64,000 nucleotides of DNA from the NCBI GenBank assembly GCA_937927415.1, contig CALBDS010000014.1, positions 1 to 64,000 on the forward strand. Reading direction: 5' to 3'. Source of the stretch: an uncultured Rhodospirillaceae bacterium. GTDB lineage: Bacteria; Pseudomonadota; Alphaproteobacteria; Azospirillales; Azospirillaceae. Both the position numbers and the translations under genes were made by a program. This document shows, piece after piece, positions 35,680 to 43,788 of this stretch. The notes below the pieces were generated by a model that ran no database searches, was not told where the DNA came from, and worked only from the letters and a program-made list of their open reading frames with translations. The stretch's first letter is position 1. Each line of letters starts with the position of its first letter.

Positions 35680-35694
35680 TCATTATTATTCGCA
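35680..35694 (-). promoter_or_regulatory. Fur-like box upstream of the heme receptor
   Basis: TCATTATTATTCGCA matches 10 of 14 positions of TGAGAATnATTCTCA and lies in an AT-rich island (35671-35697), 54 bp before the receptor start, in the 83-bp gap after hutX. It is the weakest of the Fur-like boxes in the window. Confidence 0.45.
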
Positions 35695-35709
35695 ATACAC
35701 GGCCGCACG

Positions 35710-36255
35710 TCAGGCGGCGGAACCGCACAAGCGGGCCTGCAGCGCGGTGAAGCGCGCCACCTGATCGGGCAGAAGCTGGCGCTTGTCGTCACGGCCGACG
35801 AAGATCTTGAACATCGCCCCGCCGTCGCCGTTGAAGAAGATCACGGCGCAACTGTCGCCGCTGCCCATGAAGGGACGGCGCACGAAACCGATGGTGGCAC
35901 AGCGGTCCAGGCGGATGTGCCCGCCGATGGGGCTGCCGCCGGCCAGATTGTAATAGCCCCGCCCAAACTGCCCGCGCGGCAGCGGCCCCTTGCATTCCAG
36001 AATCAGGTCGGCGCTGTGGACCAGCACGGTAACGGTGCCCCACGCGGCGATATCGGTCATCACCGCTTCGGCCTGGTCACCGGGGGCGAAGGCGCGGAAG
36101 GCATCGGGCAGACAGTCGGTCACGGTGCGCAGGCTGAAACCCGTCTCCTCCGCCACCGCCTCCAGCACCCCGCCCGGCTCGGCGGCGAGGCGGACGCGCA
36201 GGGCGGCAAGACGGTCATCCAGGGTCAGGGTATCGGCGGTGTGGTCGCTGGTCAT
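35710..36255 (-). CDS. hutX: Heme utilization cytosolic carrier protein HutX
   Basis: A 181-residue cytoplasmic protein that accepts imported heme and passes it on. The middle and C-terminal part show the HutX/ChuX fold segments: VTVLVHSADLILECKGPLPRGQFGRGYYNL, IGGHIRLDRCATIGFVRRPFMGSGDSCAVIFFN and AMFKIFVGRDDKRQLLPDQ. The ATG at 36255 starts the usual N-terminal extension; a TTG at 36270 is possible. It is between the histidine kinase and receptor genes, on the same strand, with a Fur-like box upstream. Confidence 0.92.
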   Translation of the reverse strand: MTSDHTADTLTLDDRLAALRVRLAAEPGGVLEAVAEETGFSLRTVTDCLPDAFRAFAPGDQAEAVMTDIAAWGTVTVLVHSADLILECKGPLPRGQFGRGYYNLAGGSPIGGHIRLDRCATIGFVRRPFMGSGDSCAVIFFNGDGGAMFKIFVGRDDKRQLLPDQVARFTALQARLCGSAA

Positions 36256-36321
36256 GGTGGGTCCGCACAAAGGGAAAGGGAGACACCCCGGCGGGTGGTC
36301 GGTCCATCCGCACCGGAAATT

Positions 36322-36336
36322 TGAGAGTAATTCGCA
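36322..36336 (-). promoter_or_regulatory. Fur-like box upstream of hutX
   Basis: TGAGAGTAATTCGCA matches 12 of 14 positions of the Fur consensus and sits 67 bp before the hutX start, in the gap after the histidine kinase gene. Confidence 0.6.
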
Positions 36337-36408
36337 TTTGCGATGGCTCTCAACGCCGCTTCGCTTAATTTCGCTTCATCTTCGAAGGGGGCGCGGGACC
36401 GGGGGGGA

Positions 36409-37830
36409 TCACGGATGCCGCCCCAGCCGGATCACCGCCCGCAGCCCCGGCCCGTTGTCCTCCAGCAGCAGGGCGCCGCCGTGCAGCGTGGCGATGGCCC
36501 GCACGATGGACAGCCCCAGCCCGTACCCCGGCACCGTGCCGGAGGGGTCGAGGCGGAAGAACCGCTGCACCGCCAGCGCCCGCTGGCCCGGCGCCAGCCC
36601 CCGGCCACGGTCGGCGACGCACAGTTCCTCCCACCCGTCGCGCACGCCCGCGGTCAGGACGATGGCCCCGCCGCCGCCCGCGTATTTCAGGGCGTTGTCC
36701 ACCAGATTGGCCACGGCCTGGAACAGCAGGGTGCGGTCGCCGCGGATGCGCAGGGCCGGATCGGCGGCGACGGTCAGGACCACCCCGCCCTCCTCCGCCA
36801 GGGGCAGGTAGGATTCGCGGATCTCCTCCAGCAGCGGGGCGGCGCCCAGCGGCTCCATGGTCATGGCGCAGCGGCCGGTTTCGATCTCCCCCAGCCGCAT
36901 GATGGCGCGGAACAGGTGCTGGATGCGCCGCGTCTCCTCGATCCCCTCCTCCAACTCGCGGCGCAGGTGATCGTCGGCGCAGTTCTCGGCGATGGTCGCC
37001 AGCCGGTTGTGCAGGTGGGTCAGCGGTGTGCGCAGTTCGTGGGCGATGCTGCCCGACACGCTCGATACCTCTTCCACCAGCCGGTTCACGCGGTCGAGGG
37101 TGCGGTTGATCTCCCGTCCCAGGCTGGCGAATTCATCGTCGGCGGGGCCGACGGCGATGCGCCGGCTGCGGTCCCCGCCGGTGTAGGACGCCAGGGCTTC
37201 CGTGATGGCCCCCACCCGCCGCAGAGTGCCGGAGCTGAAGTAGACCCCGAACGACACGCTGGTCAGCAGGAACACCACCACCCCGATGCCCACCGCCAGC
37301 GGCACCGCCTGCATCTGGTTCAGCATGGGCTGGATGTCGTAGGCGTTGATGAGCCGCCCGCCGTCGGCCAGCGGCACCACCAGCCCCTGCACCGTCCCGC
37401 CCTCTCCCCGGCCGTCGATGCGCCCGGTTCCGCAATCCTGCGGGCCGGACGGGCCGCAGCCCAGCGCCGCCAGCAGGCGCGCGGCATTCCCCGCCTCGCC
37501 GTACAGAACCCGGCCGCCGCCGTCGATGACCAGCCGCTTGCGCGCCGTTTCCGGTTCCAGATGGGCGCGGCGGCGCAGTTCGGCGGCCAGGGCCGGCGCG
37601 TCGGTGAAATCACCCATCTGCCGCTGGGTTTCGCTGTCGCGGGCCAGCAGGTCGGCCACATGATCCTTGACCAGCCCCACCAGCAGGGTGCGGCTCCACA
37701 GCACCGCCGCGGCGGTGACCACCACGAACACCGCCCCCACCGTCATGGTCTGGCGAAAGCTGCGGGTGTCGAGCAGGGTGCGGATGCGCCCCCCGGCCCG
37801 CCATCGCCCTTTCCCCTTATCCCAGGACAT
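36409..37830 (-). CDS. Sensor histidine kinase of the heme locus
   Basis: A 473-residue inner-membrane sensor kinase: first membrane helix (31-53), periplasmic domain (about 55-175) with two cysteines (C125, C133), second helix (177-198), HAMP region, H-box SIAHELRTPL with His264, N-box NLVDNALKYA and the ATP-lid motifs DRGRGL and GYGLGLS. The ATG at 37830 overlaps the response-regulator gene by 14 bp, so the two are coupled. It sits between the heme ABC importer and hutX, so sensing heme, iron or envelope heme stress is a reasonable idea, but the signal is unknown. Confidence 0.9.
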   Translation of the reverse strand: MSWDKGKGRWRAGGRIRTLLDTRSFRQTMTVGAVFVVVTAAAVLWSRTLLVGLVKDHVADLLARDSETQRQMGDFTDAPALAAELRRRAHLEPETARKRLVIDGGGRVLYGEAGNAARLLAALGCGPSGPQDCGTGRIDGRGEGGTVQGLVVPLADGGRLINAYDIQPMLNQMQAVPLAVGIGVVVFLLTSVSFGVYFSSGTLRRVGAITEALASYTGGDRSRRIAVGPADDEFASLGREINRTLDRVNRLVEEVSSVSGSIAHELRTPLTHLHNRLATIAENCADDHLRRELEEGIEETRRIQHLFRAIMRLGEIETGRCAMTMEPLGAAPLLEEIRESYLPLAEEGGVVLTVAADPALRIRGDRTLLFQAVANLVDNALKYAGGGGAIVLTAGVRDGWEELCVADRGRGLAPGQRALAVQRFFRLDPSGTVPGYGLGLSIVRAIATLHGGALLLEDNGPGLRAVIRLGRHP

Positions 37831-38488
37831 AGCCGATGGCGCGGACGGTGCGCAGCAGCGGCGGGTCGAAATCCTTGTCGATCTTGCCGCGCAGCTTGAA
37901 GACATGGACCTCCACCAGATTGGTCTGGGGGTTGAAGCCGTATCCCCAGGCCTTTTCCAGCAGCATGGTGCGGGTGACGGTCTGGCCCGCGTTGCTCATC
38001 AGAATGTGCAGCAGCTTGAATTCCTTGTCGGTCAGGTCGATGGGCACGCCGCGGCGGGTGACGCGCCGTTCGGCCACGTCCATCACCAGATCACCCACCG
38101 TCAGCCAGTCGCCGGGGGCCGCCATCGCCTGCCCGTGGCGGCGGGCCAGATGCTCCAGCCGCACCAGCAGTTCGGCGAAGTCGAAGGGCTTGCCCAGGTA
38201 ATCGTCGGCCCCGGCCCGCAAGCCCGCCACCCGGTCGGATGTTTCGTCCAGCGCCGACAGCACCAGAACCGGCGGGTGACGGGTGCCCTCCAGCCGTTTC
38301 AGCACCTCCATCCCGTCCAGCGTGGGCAGCATGCGGTCGAGCACCACCACGTCGAACGCCTCCTGCGACAGCAGACGCAGTGCGGCTTCCCCATCCCCGA
38401 TGCAGCGGCAGGCGTGGCCGGACCCGTTGAGCTTGGCGCCGATCCAATAGCTGACGGCGGCATCGTCCTCGACGACCAGAACGCGCAC
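37817..38488 (-). CDS. OmpR-family response regulator of the heme locus
   Basis: A 223-residue regulator. The receiver domain has the acidic triad region VEDD, the phospho-acceptor Asp51 (VVVLDRMLP) and the switch lysine in GADDYLGKPFDF. The C-terminal winged helix has LTDKEFKLLHILMSNAGQTVTRTMLLEKAWGY and VHVFKLRGKID. The start is a GTG at 38488 with AAGGAGG close upstream. A Fur-like box overlapping the hmuV stop codon lies 60 bp before the start, so the kinase-regulator pair may be iron-controlled independently of the ABC genes. Confidence 0.92.
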   Translation of the reverse strand: MRVLVVEDDAAVSYWIGAKLNGSGHACRCIGDGEAALRLLSQEAFDVVVLDRMLPTLDGMEVLKRLEGTRHPPVLVLSALDETSDRVAGLRAGADDYLGKPFDFAELLVRLEHLARRHGQAMAAPGDWLTVGDLVMDVAERRVTRRGVPIDLTDKEFKLLHILMSNAGQTVTRTMLLEKAWGYGFNPQTNLVEVHVFKLRGKIDKDFDPPLLRTVRAIGYVLG

Positions 38489-38546
38489 GTCCCCTCCTTG
38501 TTGCCCGGCCTCCCGGCGGGCGGCACAGTTGCCTTGGGTTTTGATA

Positions 38547-39368
38547 TTAAGAATTATTATCAGTATTGTCGAGCGGCGGATGGCCGGTGGCGGCATAGAT
38601 CCAGCCGTCCCCGTCCGGCGACGGCAGCCGGGCGAAACGGGTGCCGAACACCCCTTCCAGGGCCGGCACCGGCAGGTCGGCCATGGCGCCGGTCCACACC
38701 ATGCGGCCCCCGGCCAGCAGCAGCCCGTCGTCGCAATAGCGGGCGGCCAGCGTCATGTCGTGCAGGATGACGGCGCAACCGCCGCCGCGACTCCCCACCC
38801 ACGCCCGCGCCGCCCGCAACAGATGGTGCTGGTGCGCGGGATCCAGGCTGGCCGTGGGTTCGTCCAGCAGCAGATAGGGGGTGGCCGTCCTCGTTCCGCG
38901 CCGCTGCCCGGCGGCAAGCTGGGCCAGGGCGCGGGCAAAGGCCACCCGCTGGCGCTCACCGCCCGAAAGCTGGGGCAGCAGACGGCTGCGCAGCCCCTCG
39001 GCGTCCGCGGCCCGCAGGCTGTCGGCGATCAGCCGCCGCCGTTCGGCAGCGCCCAAGGGGGCGATCTCGGTGGCGATGTCCATCACCTCGTCCACGGAAA
39101 AGGCGAAACCGGCGGACGGGTGTTGCGTCACCAGCGCCCGCCGTCGGGCCAGATGGTGGGCCGGCAGGGCGTGCAGATCCTGCCCATCCAGCCGGACCCG
39201 GCCCGCCGTGGGCGCGCGTTCGCCCGACAGCACCGACAGCAGCGTGGATTTCCCCGCCCCGTTGGGGCCGAGAATCGCCAGCATCCGCCCCGGCGCCAGG
39301 GCCACCGACACCCCGTCGATCAGGCGGGCGCGCCCGGCGGTGACGGAAACCTGTTCGGTGTGCAGCAT
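38547..39368 (-). CDS. hmuV: Heme ABC transporter ATP-binding protein
   Basis: Cytoplasmic ATPase of the heme importer, 273 residues. Walker A GPNGAGKST, signature LSGGERQR, Walker B YLLLDEPT and the H-loop ILHDM are intact. The ATG at 39368 has GAGGAGAGGGG upstream and lies 11 bp after hmuU. The last residues (DNTDNNS) are encoded by AT-rich DNA that also forms a Fur-like box for the next gene. Confidence 0.94.
   Translation of the reverse strand: MLHTEQVSVTAGRARLIDGVSVALAPGRMLAILGPNGAGKSTLLSVLSGERAPTAGRVRLDGQDLHALPAHHLARRRALVTQHPSAGFAFSVDEVMDIATEIAPLGAAERRRLIADSLRAADAEGLRSRLLPQLSGGERQRVAFARALAQLAAGQRRGTRTATPYLLLDEPTASLDPAHQHHLLRAARAWVGSRGGGCAVILHDMTLAARYCDDGLLLAGGRMVWTGAMADLPVPALEGVFGTRFARLPSPDGDGWIYAATGHPPLDNTDNNS
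38548..38562 (-). promoter_or_regulatory. Fur-like box overlapping the hmuV stop codon
   Basis: TAAGAATTATTATCA matches 12 of 14 positions of the Fur consensus. It spans the end of hmuV and lies 60 bp upstream of the response-regulator start. It is in an AT-rich patch unlike the flanking coding DNA. Confidence 0.55.
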
Positions 39369-39379
39369 GTCCCCTCTCC

Positions 39380-40471
39380 TCAAACCGCCAGACGCCCGGC
39401 CCGCGACCGCAGCAGGCCCAGAAAGACCGGGGCGCCCACCGCCCCCAGCAGCAACCCGACCGGCACGTCGGCCGGGGCGGCGATGGTGCGGGCGGCGGTG
39501 TCGGCCAGGATCATCAGGGCGGCCCCGGCCAGCGCCACCGCGGGCAGCAGCCGGCGGTGGGCCGGTCCCAGCCACAGCCGGATCATGTGCGGCACCACCA
39601 GCCCGACAAAGCCGATCAGCCCCGACACCGCCACGGCGGCCCCGACGCCCAGCGCCACCAACAGCACCGTGCGCACGGCGAAACGGTGGGGATCGAGGCC
39701 CAGCAGGAAGGCATCCCGTTCCCCCAGCGCGTAAAGGTCGAGCCGCCGGGCGTTGGCCATCAACCCCACCGCGGCGACCACCATCAGCGCCAGCACCGGA
39801 CCGATCTGCGCCCACGCCGCCCCGCCGAAACCGCCCATCATCCAGAAGGTCATCTGCCGCAGCGCCTGATCGTCGCCGAGATAGCTGCACAGCCCGATCC
39901 CGGCCCCCCCCAGCGCGTTGACCGCGATGCCGGCCAGCAGCATGTCGGTGGCCGAACACCGCCCCTCGCGCCGGGCCAGCACCAGAATGAGGACGGTGGC
40001 CGACAGCGCACCGAGAAAGGCCATGACCGGCAGCAGCGTGGCGAGCGACAGACCGCGGGCGGCAAGGCCGAAGCCCGACACCCCCAGGATCATCGTCACC
40101 GCCCCGGCCAGGGCGGCACCGCTCGACACCCCCACCAGCCCCGGATCGGCCAGCGGGTTGCGGAAGATGGCCTGCAGCGAGGCCCCCGCCACCCCCAGCG
40201 TCACCCCCACCGCCGCCGCCAGCACGATCCGCGGCAGACGCAAGGTGGTCAGCACCGCCAGATCACGGGCCGACAGCGGCGTGCCCGGCAGCCCGACCGC
40301 CTGGGCCAGATGGGACAGCGTGCGGTCCAGCGGCACCGCCACCCCGCCGGTGGACAGCGCCACCAGCACGGCAACCACCGCCGCCGCCGCCAGCAGCCCC
40401 AGGGTGGGAAACAGCGGCGGGCGCCGCACGGCCGGTCCGCCGATGCCCATGGACGACACCTCCACGCTCAT
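39380..40471 (-). CDS. hmuU: Heme ABC transporter permease (FecCD family)
   Basis: A 363-residue inner-membrane permease with about nine or ten helices and the family segments RLPRIVLAAAVGVTLGVAGASLQAIFRNPLADPGLVGVSSGAAL, GERDAFLLGLD, and GFVGLVVPHMIRLWLGPAHRRLLP near the C-terminus, the last containing the ATPase-contact region. The ATG at 40471 overlaps the hmuT stop by four bases. Confidence 0.94.
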   Translation of the reverse strand: MSVEVSSMGIGGPAVRRPPLFPTLGLLAAAAVVAVLVALSTGGVAVPLDRTLSHLAQAVGLPGTPLSARDLAVLTTLRLPRIVLAAAVGVTLGVAGASLQAIFRNPLADPGLVGVSSGAALAGAVTMILGVSGFGLAARGLSLATLLPVMAFLGALSATVLILVLARREGRCSATDMLLAGIAVNALGGAGIGLCSYLGDDQALRQMTFWMMGGFGGAAWAQIGPVLALMVVAAVGLMANARRLDLYALGERDAFLLGLDPHRFAVRTVLLVALGVGAAVAVSGLIGFVGLVVPHMIRLWLGPAHRRLLPAVALAGAALMILADTAARTIAAPADVPVGLLLGAVGAPVFLGLLRSRAGRLAV

Positions 40472-41355
40472 GGCGTTCCTCCCGTCACCGTCACCCCTTG
40501 CGCGGCGGCCAGAGCCGTCACCGCCTCGGGCGTGCGGGGGCCGAGGCCCACCAGCAGCGCACCATCCACCGCCACCACCCGCCGCGCGCGCGCCGCCGGG
40601 GTCATGGCGAGCTGCGGCAGGGCCAGCAGGCTGTCCAGCCCGCCCGAACGGTTGATGAACGACTGGCTGACCAGCAGGATGTCCGGATCGGCGGCCAGGG
40701 CGGATTCCGCCGACAGCGGGGCGAAGTCACGATCGCTGTCCATGGCGTTGCGGGCACCGGCCAGGGTGATGAGCGTGTCGGGAACCGTGCCCCGGCCCGC
40801 CGCCATCATGCCCCCCGGCCCGCCACCCACCAGACACAGCACCCGCGCCCCGACGGTGCCGGTGCGGGCGGCACGGGCCTTGTCCACCGCGGCGGCCAGG
40901 GCGGACAGGTCGCGCTCCACCGACGCCGCCAGCCGCTCGCCCTCCGCCACCCGGCCAAGGGCGCGGGCGACGGCGGCGATGGTGGCCGGCAGACCGGCGC
41001 GCCCGCGGGTTTCGGGGATCGTCTCCACCGTCACGCCCATGGCGCGAAGCTGGTCGAAAGCGGCCTGCGGCCCGGCCCCTTCGACGGCCAGCACATGGGT
41101 CGGCGCCAGGGCCATCAGCCCTTCCGCCGACAGGGTGCGCATATAGCCGACATCGGGCCGGGCGGCGGCTTCGGCGGGGGCGCGGCTGACCGTGTCGCGC
41201 CCGACCACCGCATCGCCCGCACCCAGCGCAAAGGCCAGTTCCGTCACCGGCGCCCCGATGGTGATGAGCCGCATGCCGTCCGCCCGCACCGCCGCCGGGA
41301 ACAGCAACAGCACGGCAACCAGCAGCGGGAAAAGGCGAACCTGCACGCCCGTCAT
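40468..41355 (-). CDS. hmuT: Heme ABC transporter substrate-binding protein
   Basis: A 295-residue periplasmic protein that delivers heme to HmuUV. The signal peptide covers about 1-25. The mature part has RLITIGAPVTELAFALGAGDAVVGRDTVS, whose Tyr/Arg-type positions flank heme in homologues, and PDVGYMRTLSAEGLMALAPTHVLAV. The ATG at 41355 has GAGGA about ten bases upstream. It lies 36 bp after hmuS and overlaps hmuU. Confidence 0.92.
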   Translation of the reverse strand: MTGVQVRLFPLLVAVLLLFPAAVRADGMRLITIGAPVTELAFALGAGDAVVGRDTVSRAPAEAAARPDVGYMRTLSAEGLMALAPTHVLAVEGAGPQAAFDQLRAMGVTVETIPETRGRAGLPATIAAVARALGRVAEGERLAASVERDLSALAAAVDKARAARTGTVGARVLCLVGGGPGGMMAAGRGTVPDTLITLAGARNAMDSDRDFAPLSAESALAADPDILLVSQSFINRSGGLDSLLALPQLAMTPAARARRVVAVDGALLVGLGPRTPEAVTALAAAQGVTVTGGTP

Positions 41356-41391
41356 CGCTTTCGTCCTCGTTTCGGTGGGCACGGGCGCCGG

Positions 41392-42312
41392 TCAGGCGGC
41401 GGCGGCAAGGGACGGCAGGCTGTGGGCCAAGGCCCGCCAGTCGGCCCGTTCCGGCTTGTCCTCGTCCCGCTGGCCGCACAGGATGGCGACGTTGTTGCCG
41501 CGGGTGTCGTACAGCTCGACCGTGGTGATGCCGCCCTTGTCGGTGGGCTTGTGCACCACCCAGGCGCTCGCCAGCCCACCCATGTCGCCGGTCAGGCGGA
41601 AGCCGGGATCGTCGATACGCAGCGTGCCGTCACCGACGGTCAGGTTGGTCAGCGTGCCGGTGTGGATCTGGATGCAGCCGGCGTTGCCGACGAAGATCAT
41701 GATCTCCAGCCGGCTGTCGCGCACGGCGTCCAGCAACCCCGCCAGGGCCGGGACCGGCACCGGGCGGGCGAAATCCGCCCCGGCCAGCCGCATGGCCTGC
41801 AGCCGCTCGGCGCCGAAACGCTTCAGCATCCCGTGGAATTCATGAACATCGGTCATCGCCGCCCACGCGGCGCGCAGGCCGGGCACGTCGATGGCCGCAT
41901 CGTCGGGAGCGGTGATCTCATCCGCCGCAGCCCCGAAAGACAACGGCCCCAGATCGGGGGCGCAATGCTCGGCGACAAAGGCATCCCAGGCCGCGGCGTC
42001 GGTGGCGGCGGTGCGGTGGATGGCGTGAACCGGGCGGCCCAGCCGGTCATGAACACGGATGGCATCGGCTTCGGCGTCATAGAGCGTCTGTTCCCAATGG
42101 CGGGGGAACACCCGCAGGTCCACGTCGCGGTTCAGCACGATGATGGCCGGGCCGCTGGCGGAGACGTTGCCGAAGGTGCCTTCCTTCTCATGCACCAGAA
42201 CGTCGTTGGTGGTGACCACCCGCACGGGGCCGAGGGATTCCAGGCGCGCAAGGGCTGTGGACCAATCGACCGACAGGCGGACGGGCGGGGGGGCGGACAG
42301 GGTATCGGGCAT
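41392..42312 (-). CDS. hmuS: HmuS/HemS-family heme-handling protein, short N-terminus
   Basis: Cytoplasmic heme-binding or heme-degrading factor, 306 residues. Both halves of the HemS fold are visible: LVHEKEGTFGNV, LNRDVDLRVFPRHWEQTL and, in the second half, DVHEFHGMLKRFGAERLQAMRLA (position of the proximal-His region), IMIFVGNAGCIQIHTG and ASAWVVHKPTDKGGITTVELYD. Compared with HemS/PhuS (about 345-354 residues) roughly 40-50 N-terminal residues, including the usual first helix pair, are missing. A promoter-proximal Fur-like box 40 bp upstream indicates that the short start is genuine. It is first in the hmuSTUV operon. Confidence 0.9.
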   Translation of the reverse strand: MPDTLSAPPPVRLSVDWSTALARLESLGPVRVVTTNDVLVHEKEGTFGNVSASGPAIIVLNRDVDLRVFPRHWEQTLYDAEADAIRVHDRLGRPVHAIHRTAATDAAAWDAFVAEHCAPDLGPLSFGAAADEITAPDDAAIDVPGLRAAWAAMTDVHEFHGMLKRFGAERLQAMRLAGADFARPVPVPALAGLLDAVRDSRLEIMIFVGNAGCIQIHTGTLTNLTVGDGTLRIDDPGFRLTGDMGGLASAWVVHKPTDKGGITTVELYDTRGNNVAILCGQRDEDKPERADWRALAHSLPSLAAAA

Positions 42313-42351
42313 GGCGTGCAATCCTTGGTGTGATCTCCCGGTAAATGATTA

Positions 42352-42366
42352 TGAAAAGCATTCTCA
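42352..42366 (-). promoter_or_regulatory. Fur-like box upstream of hmuS
   Basis: TGAAAAGCATTCTCA matches 12 of 14 positions of the Fur consensus, 40 bp before hmuS. An adjacent AATGATTATGA segment could form a second overlapping site. It also lies 161 bp upstream of the divergent DUF2946 gene. Confidence 0.65.
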
Positions 42367-42526
42367 TTGACAAGACGGGGATCATTAACCGGCCTTCATC
42401 GCCGGGCAGACGACGACAGGAGGGGGTGGAAGCGGGCCAGCACTGCGGCGGTGACGGTTGCGCCCCCCGGACCTTTGTGCCAGGGTTCGTTTGCTTTCCG
42501 GCCCTTAGCCATCCGGACACCGTTTC

Positions 42527-42946
42527 GTGACGACCCGCCGTTTCATCGCCCGAGTGACCGCCCGTGCCGGCCTGATGGCCGGTGTGCTGGCGTTCCTCGT
42601 GCAGATCATGGCCTGGGCCGTCACCATGCCGACCATGGCGCTGGCCGCGGCACAGCCCGCGGCGGCGGGGACGGTCATCACCATCTGCACCGCCGACGGC
42701 CTGAAGGACATCGCCCTCGCCGCCCCGGATCGGGGGGCCGAGGAACCGACCGCCAAGATCATCACGTCCGACCATTGCCCGCTGTGCCCGGTGATGAGCG
42801 GGGCCGGGCTGCCGCCGGTCGATCTGACGGCGCAATCGCTGCTGTTGCCGATGCGGGCCGACGCCCGCACCCTGCCCGGCGATGTCATCGCCGCCGGCTG
42901 GTTCCTGTCCAGCCTCCAGGCCAGGGCGCCGCCGGCCCGCGGCTGA
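42527..42946 (+). CDS. Exported DUF2946-type protein, first copy
   Basis: A 139-residue protein with a hydrophobic signal or anchor segment (about 13-43), then the motif ITICTADGLKDIAL and a cysteine motif HCPLCP, the hallmarks of the DUF2946 family. Members often occur beside metal-uptake genes; their function is not established. The start is read as a GTG at 42527 without a clear ribosome site. It is divergent from hmuS with the Fur-like box between, and is followed by a second family member. Confidence 0.75.
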   Translation: MTTRRFIARVTARAGLMAGVLAFLVQIMAWAVTMPTMALAAAQPAAAGTVITICTADGLKDIALAAPDRGAEEPTAKIITSDHCPLCPVMSGAGLPPVDLTAQSLLLPMRADARTLPGDVIAAGWFLSSLQARAPPARG

Positions 42947-43021
42947 CCCACTCTCCTGAACCGGCCCTTGCCTGTCCCACCGTTTCGGTAACCACCCCGG
43001 ACCGATCATGATTCCGTCGCC

Positions 43022-43645
43022 GTGCCGTCGGCGGACCGTCCTCCCGTGCGCCCGTTGATGGCCGCACGGCCGGCGGGGCTTTTCCCGATGGCGCCCGTCA
43101 TCCGCACACGCGCCCCCCTCAACTGGGTCTGCGCGTTGCTGCTGGCCGGCCAGATGCTGGCCGCCGCCCTGCTGCCGCACCCGGCACGGCAGGGGATGCC
43201 GCTGTTCGCCCGCGCTCTGGACGGCGACCGCATCGTCATCTGCACCGCCAACGGGCTGGTGGAGATCGACCGCCGCACCGGCAAGCCGGCTGCCCCACCC
43301 TCCGGCGACGAGCGGCGGGATTTCTGCCAGTTCTGCCTGCCCTGCCTGCAAGGGGGGGCGGATGTGCCGTCCGCCGCCGCCGTCCCCCGGCCCCGCATCC
43401 GCCGCACCATCCTGTTCCACCCGCCCGCTGCCCCGTTCGTCCGGCCCCGCCGGCTGGACGGTGCGGCGTGGCCGCGCGCGCCGCCGTCGCCTCTCCCGCC
43501 CGGCGCGCATCCATCATCGCAATCGAGAGGCACCCAATGGACTCGTACGGTACGCACAAACGCGGGGATACGCCCCCGCCGAGGATGCCGTCCTCCGCCG
43601 GCCTTCGGGCCGTCCGCTCCCCGCTCGCCCGCGCCATCGCCGTGA
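43022..43645 (+). CDS. Exported DUF2946-type protein, second copy
   Basis: Shares with the first copy a hydrophobic N-terminal segment (LNWVCALLLAGQMLAAALL), the ICTANGLVEID motif and a cysteine motif FCQFCLPC. The start is uncertain: GTG at 43022, or ATG at 43058 or 43088. The family-like part ends near RAPPSPLP (about 43500). The frame then runs on into cydP for more than 100 bp with arginine/proline-rich residues typical of a shadow frame, so the true stop may have been lost. Function unknown; heme or copper handling is a guess from context. Confidence 0.65.
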   Translation: MPSADRPPVRPLMAARPAGLFPMAPVIRTRAPLNWVCALLLAGQMLAAALLPHPARQGMPLFARALDGDRIVICTANGLVEIDRRTGKPAAPPSGDERRDFCQFCLPCLQGGADVPSAAAVPRPRIRRTILFHPPAAPFVRPRRLDGAAWPRAPPSPLPPGAHPSSQSRGTQWTRTVRTNAGIRPRRGCRPPPAFGPSAPRSPAPSP

Positions 43646-43773
43646 CCCTGGTGGTCAAGCTGTGCGTGGTGGTGGCGATGCGGGTGTTCCTGTTCGACGG
43701 CGCCCACCGCCCGGTCATCGACGATGCCGTCATGGATCATCGTCTGACCGCGCCCACGGCCCCGTATCGGTAA
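43537..43773 (+). CDS. cydP: Cytochrome bd accessory small protein CydP
   Basis: A 78-residue protein with a hydrophilic N-terminus, the segment SPLARAIAVTLVVKLCVVVAMRVFLF forming one membrane helix, and a short tail with HRPVIDDAVM. The pattern and its place 15 bp before cydA match the CydP family of putative small subunits or assembly factors of cytochrome bd. The ATG at 43537 has GAGAGG eight bases upstream. Its 5' part overlaps the run-on end of the second DUF2946 frame. Confidence 0.8.
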   Translation: MDSYGTHKRGDTPPPRMPSSAGLRAVRSPLARAIAVTLVVKLCVVVAMRVFLFDGAHRPVIDDAVMDHRLTAPTAPYR

Positions 43774-43788
43774 GGATTCGGCACCACC

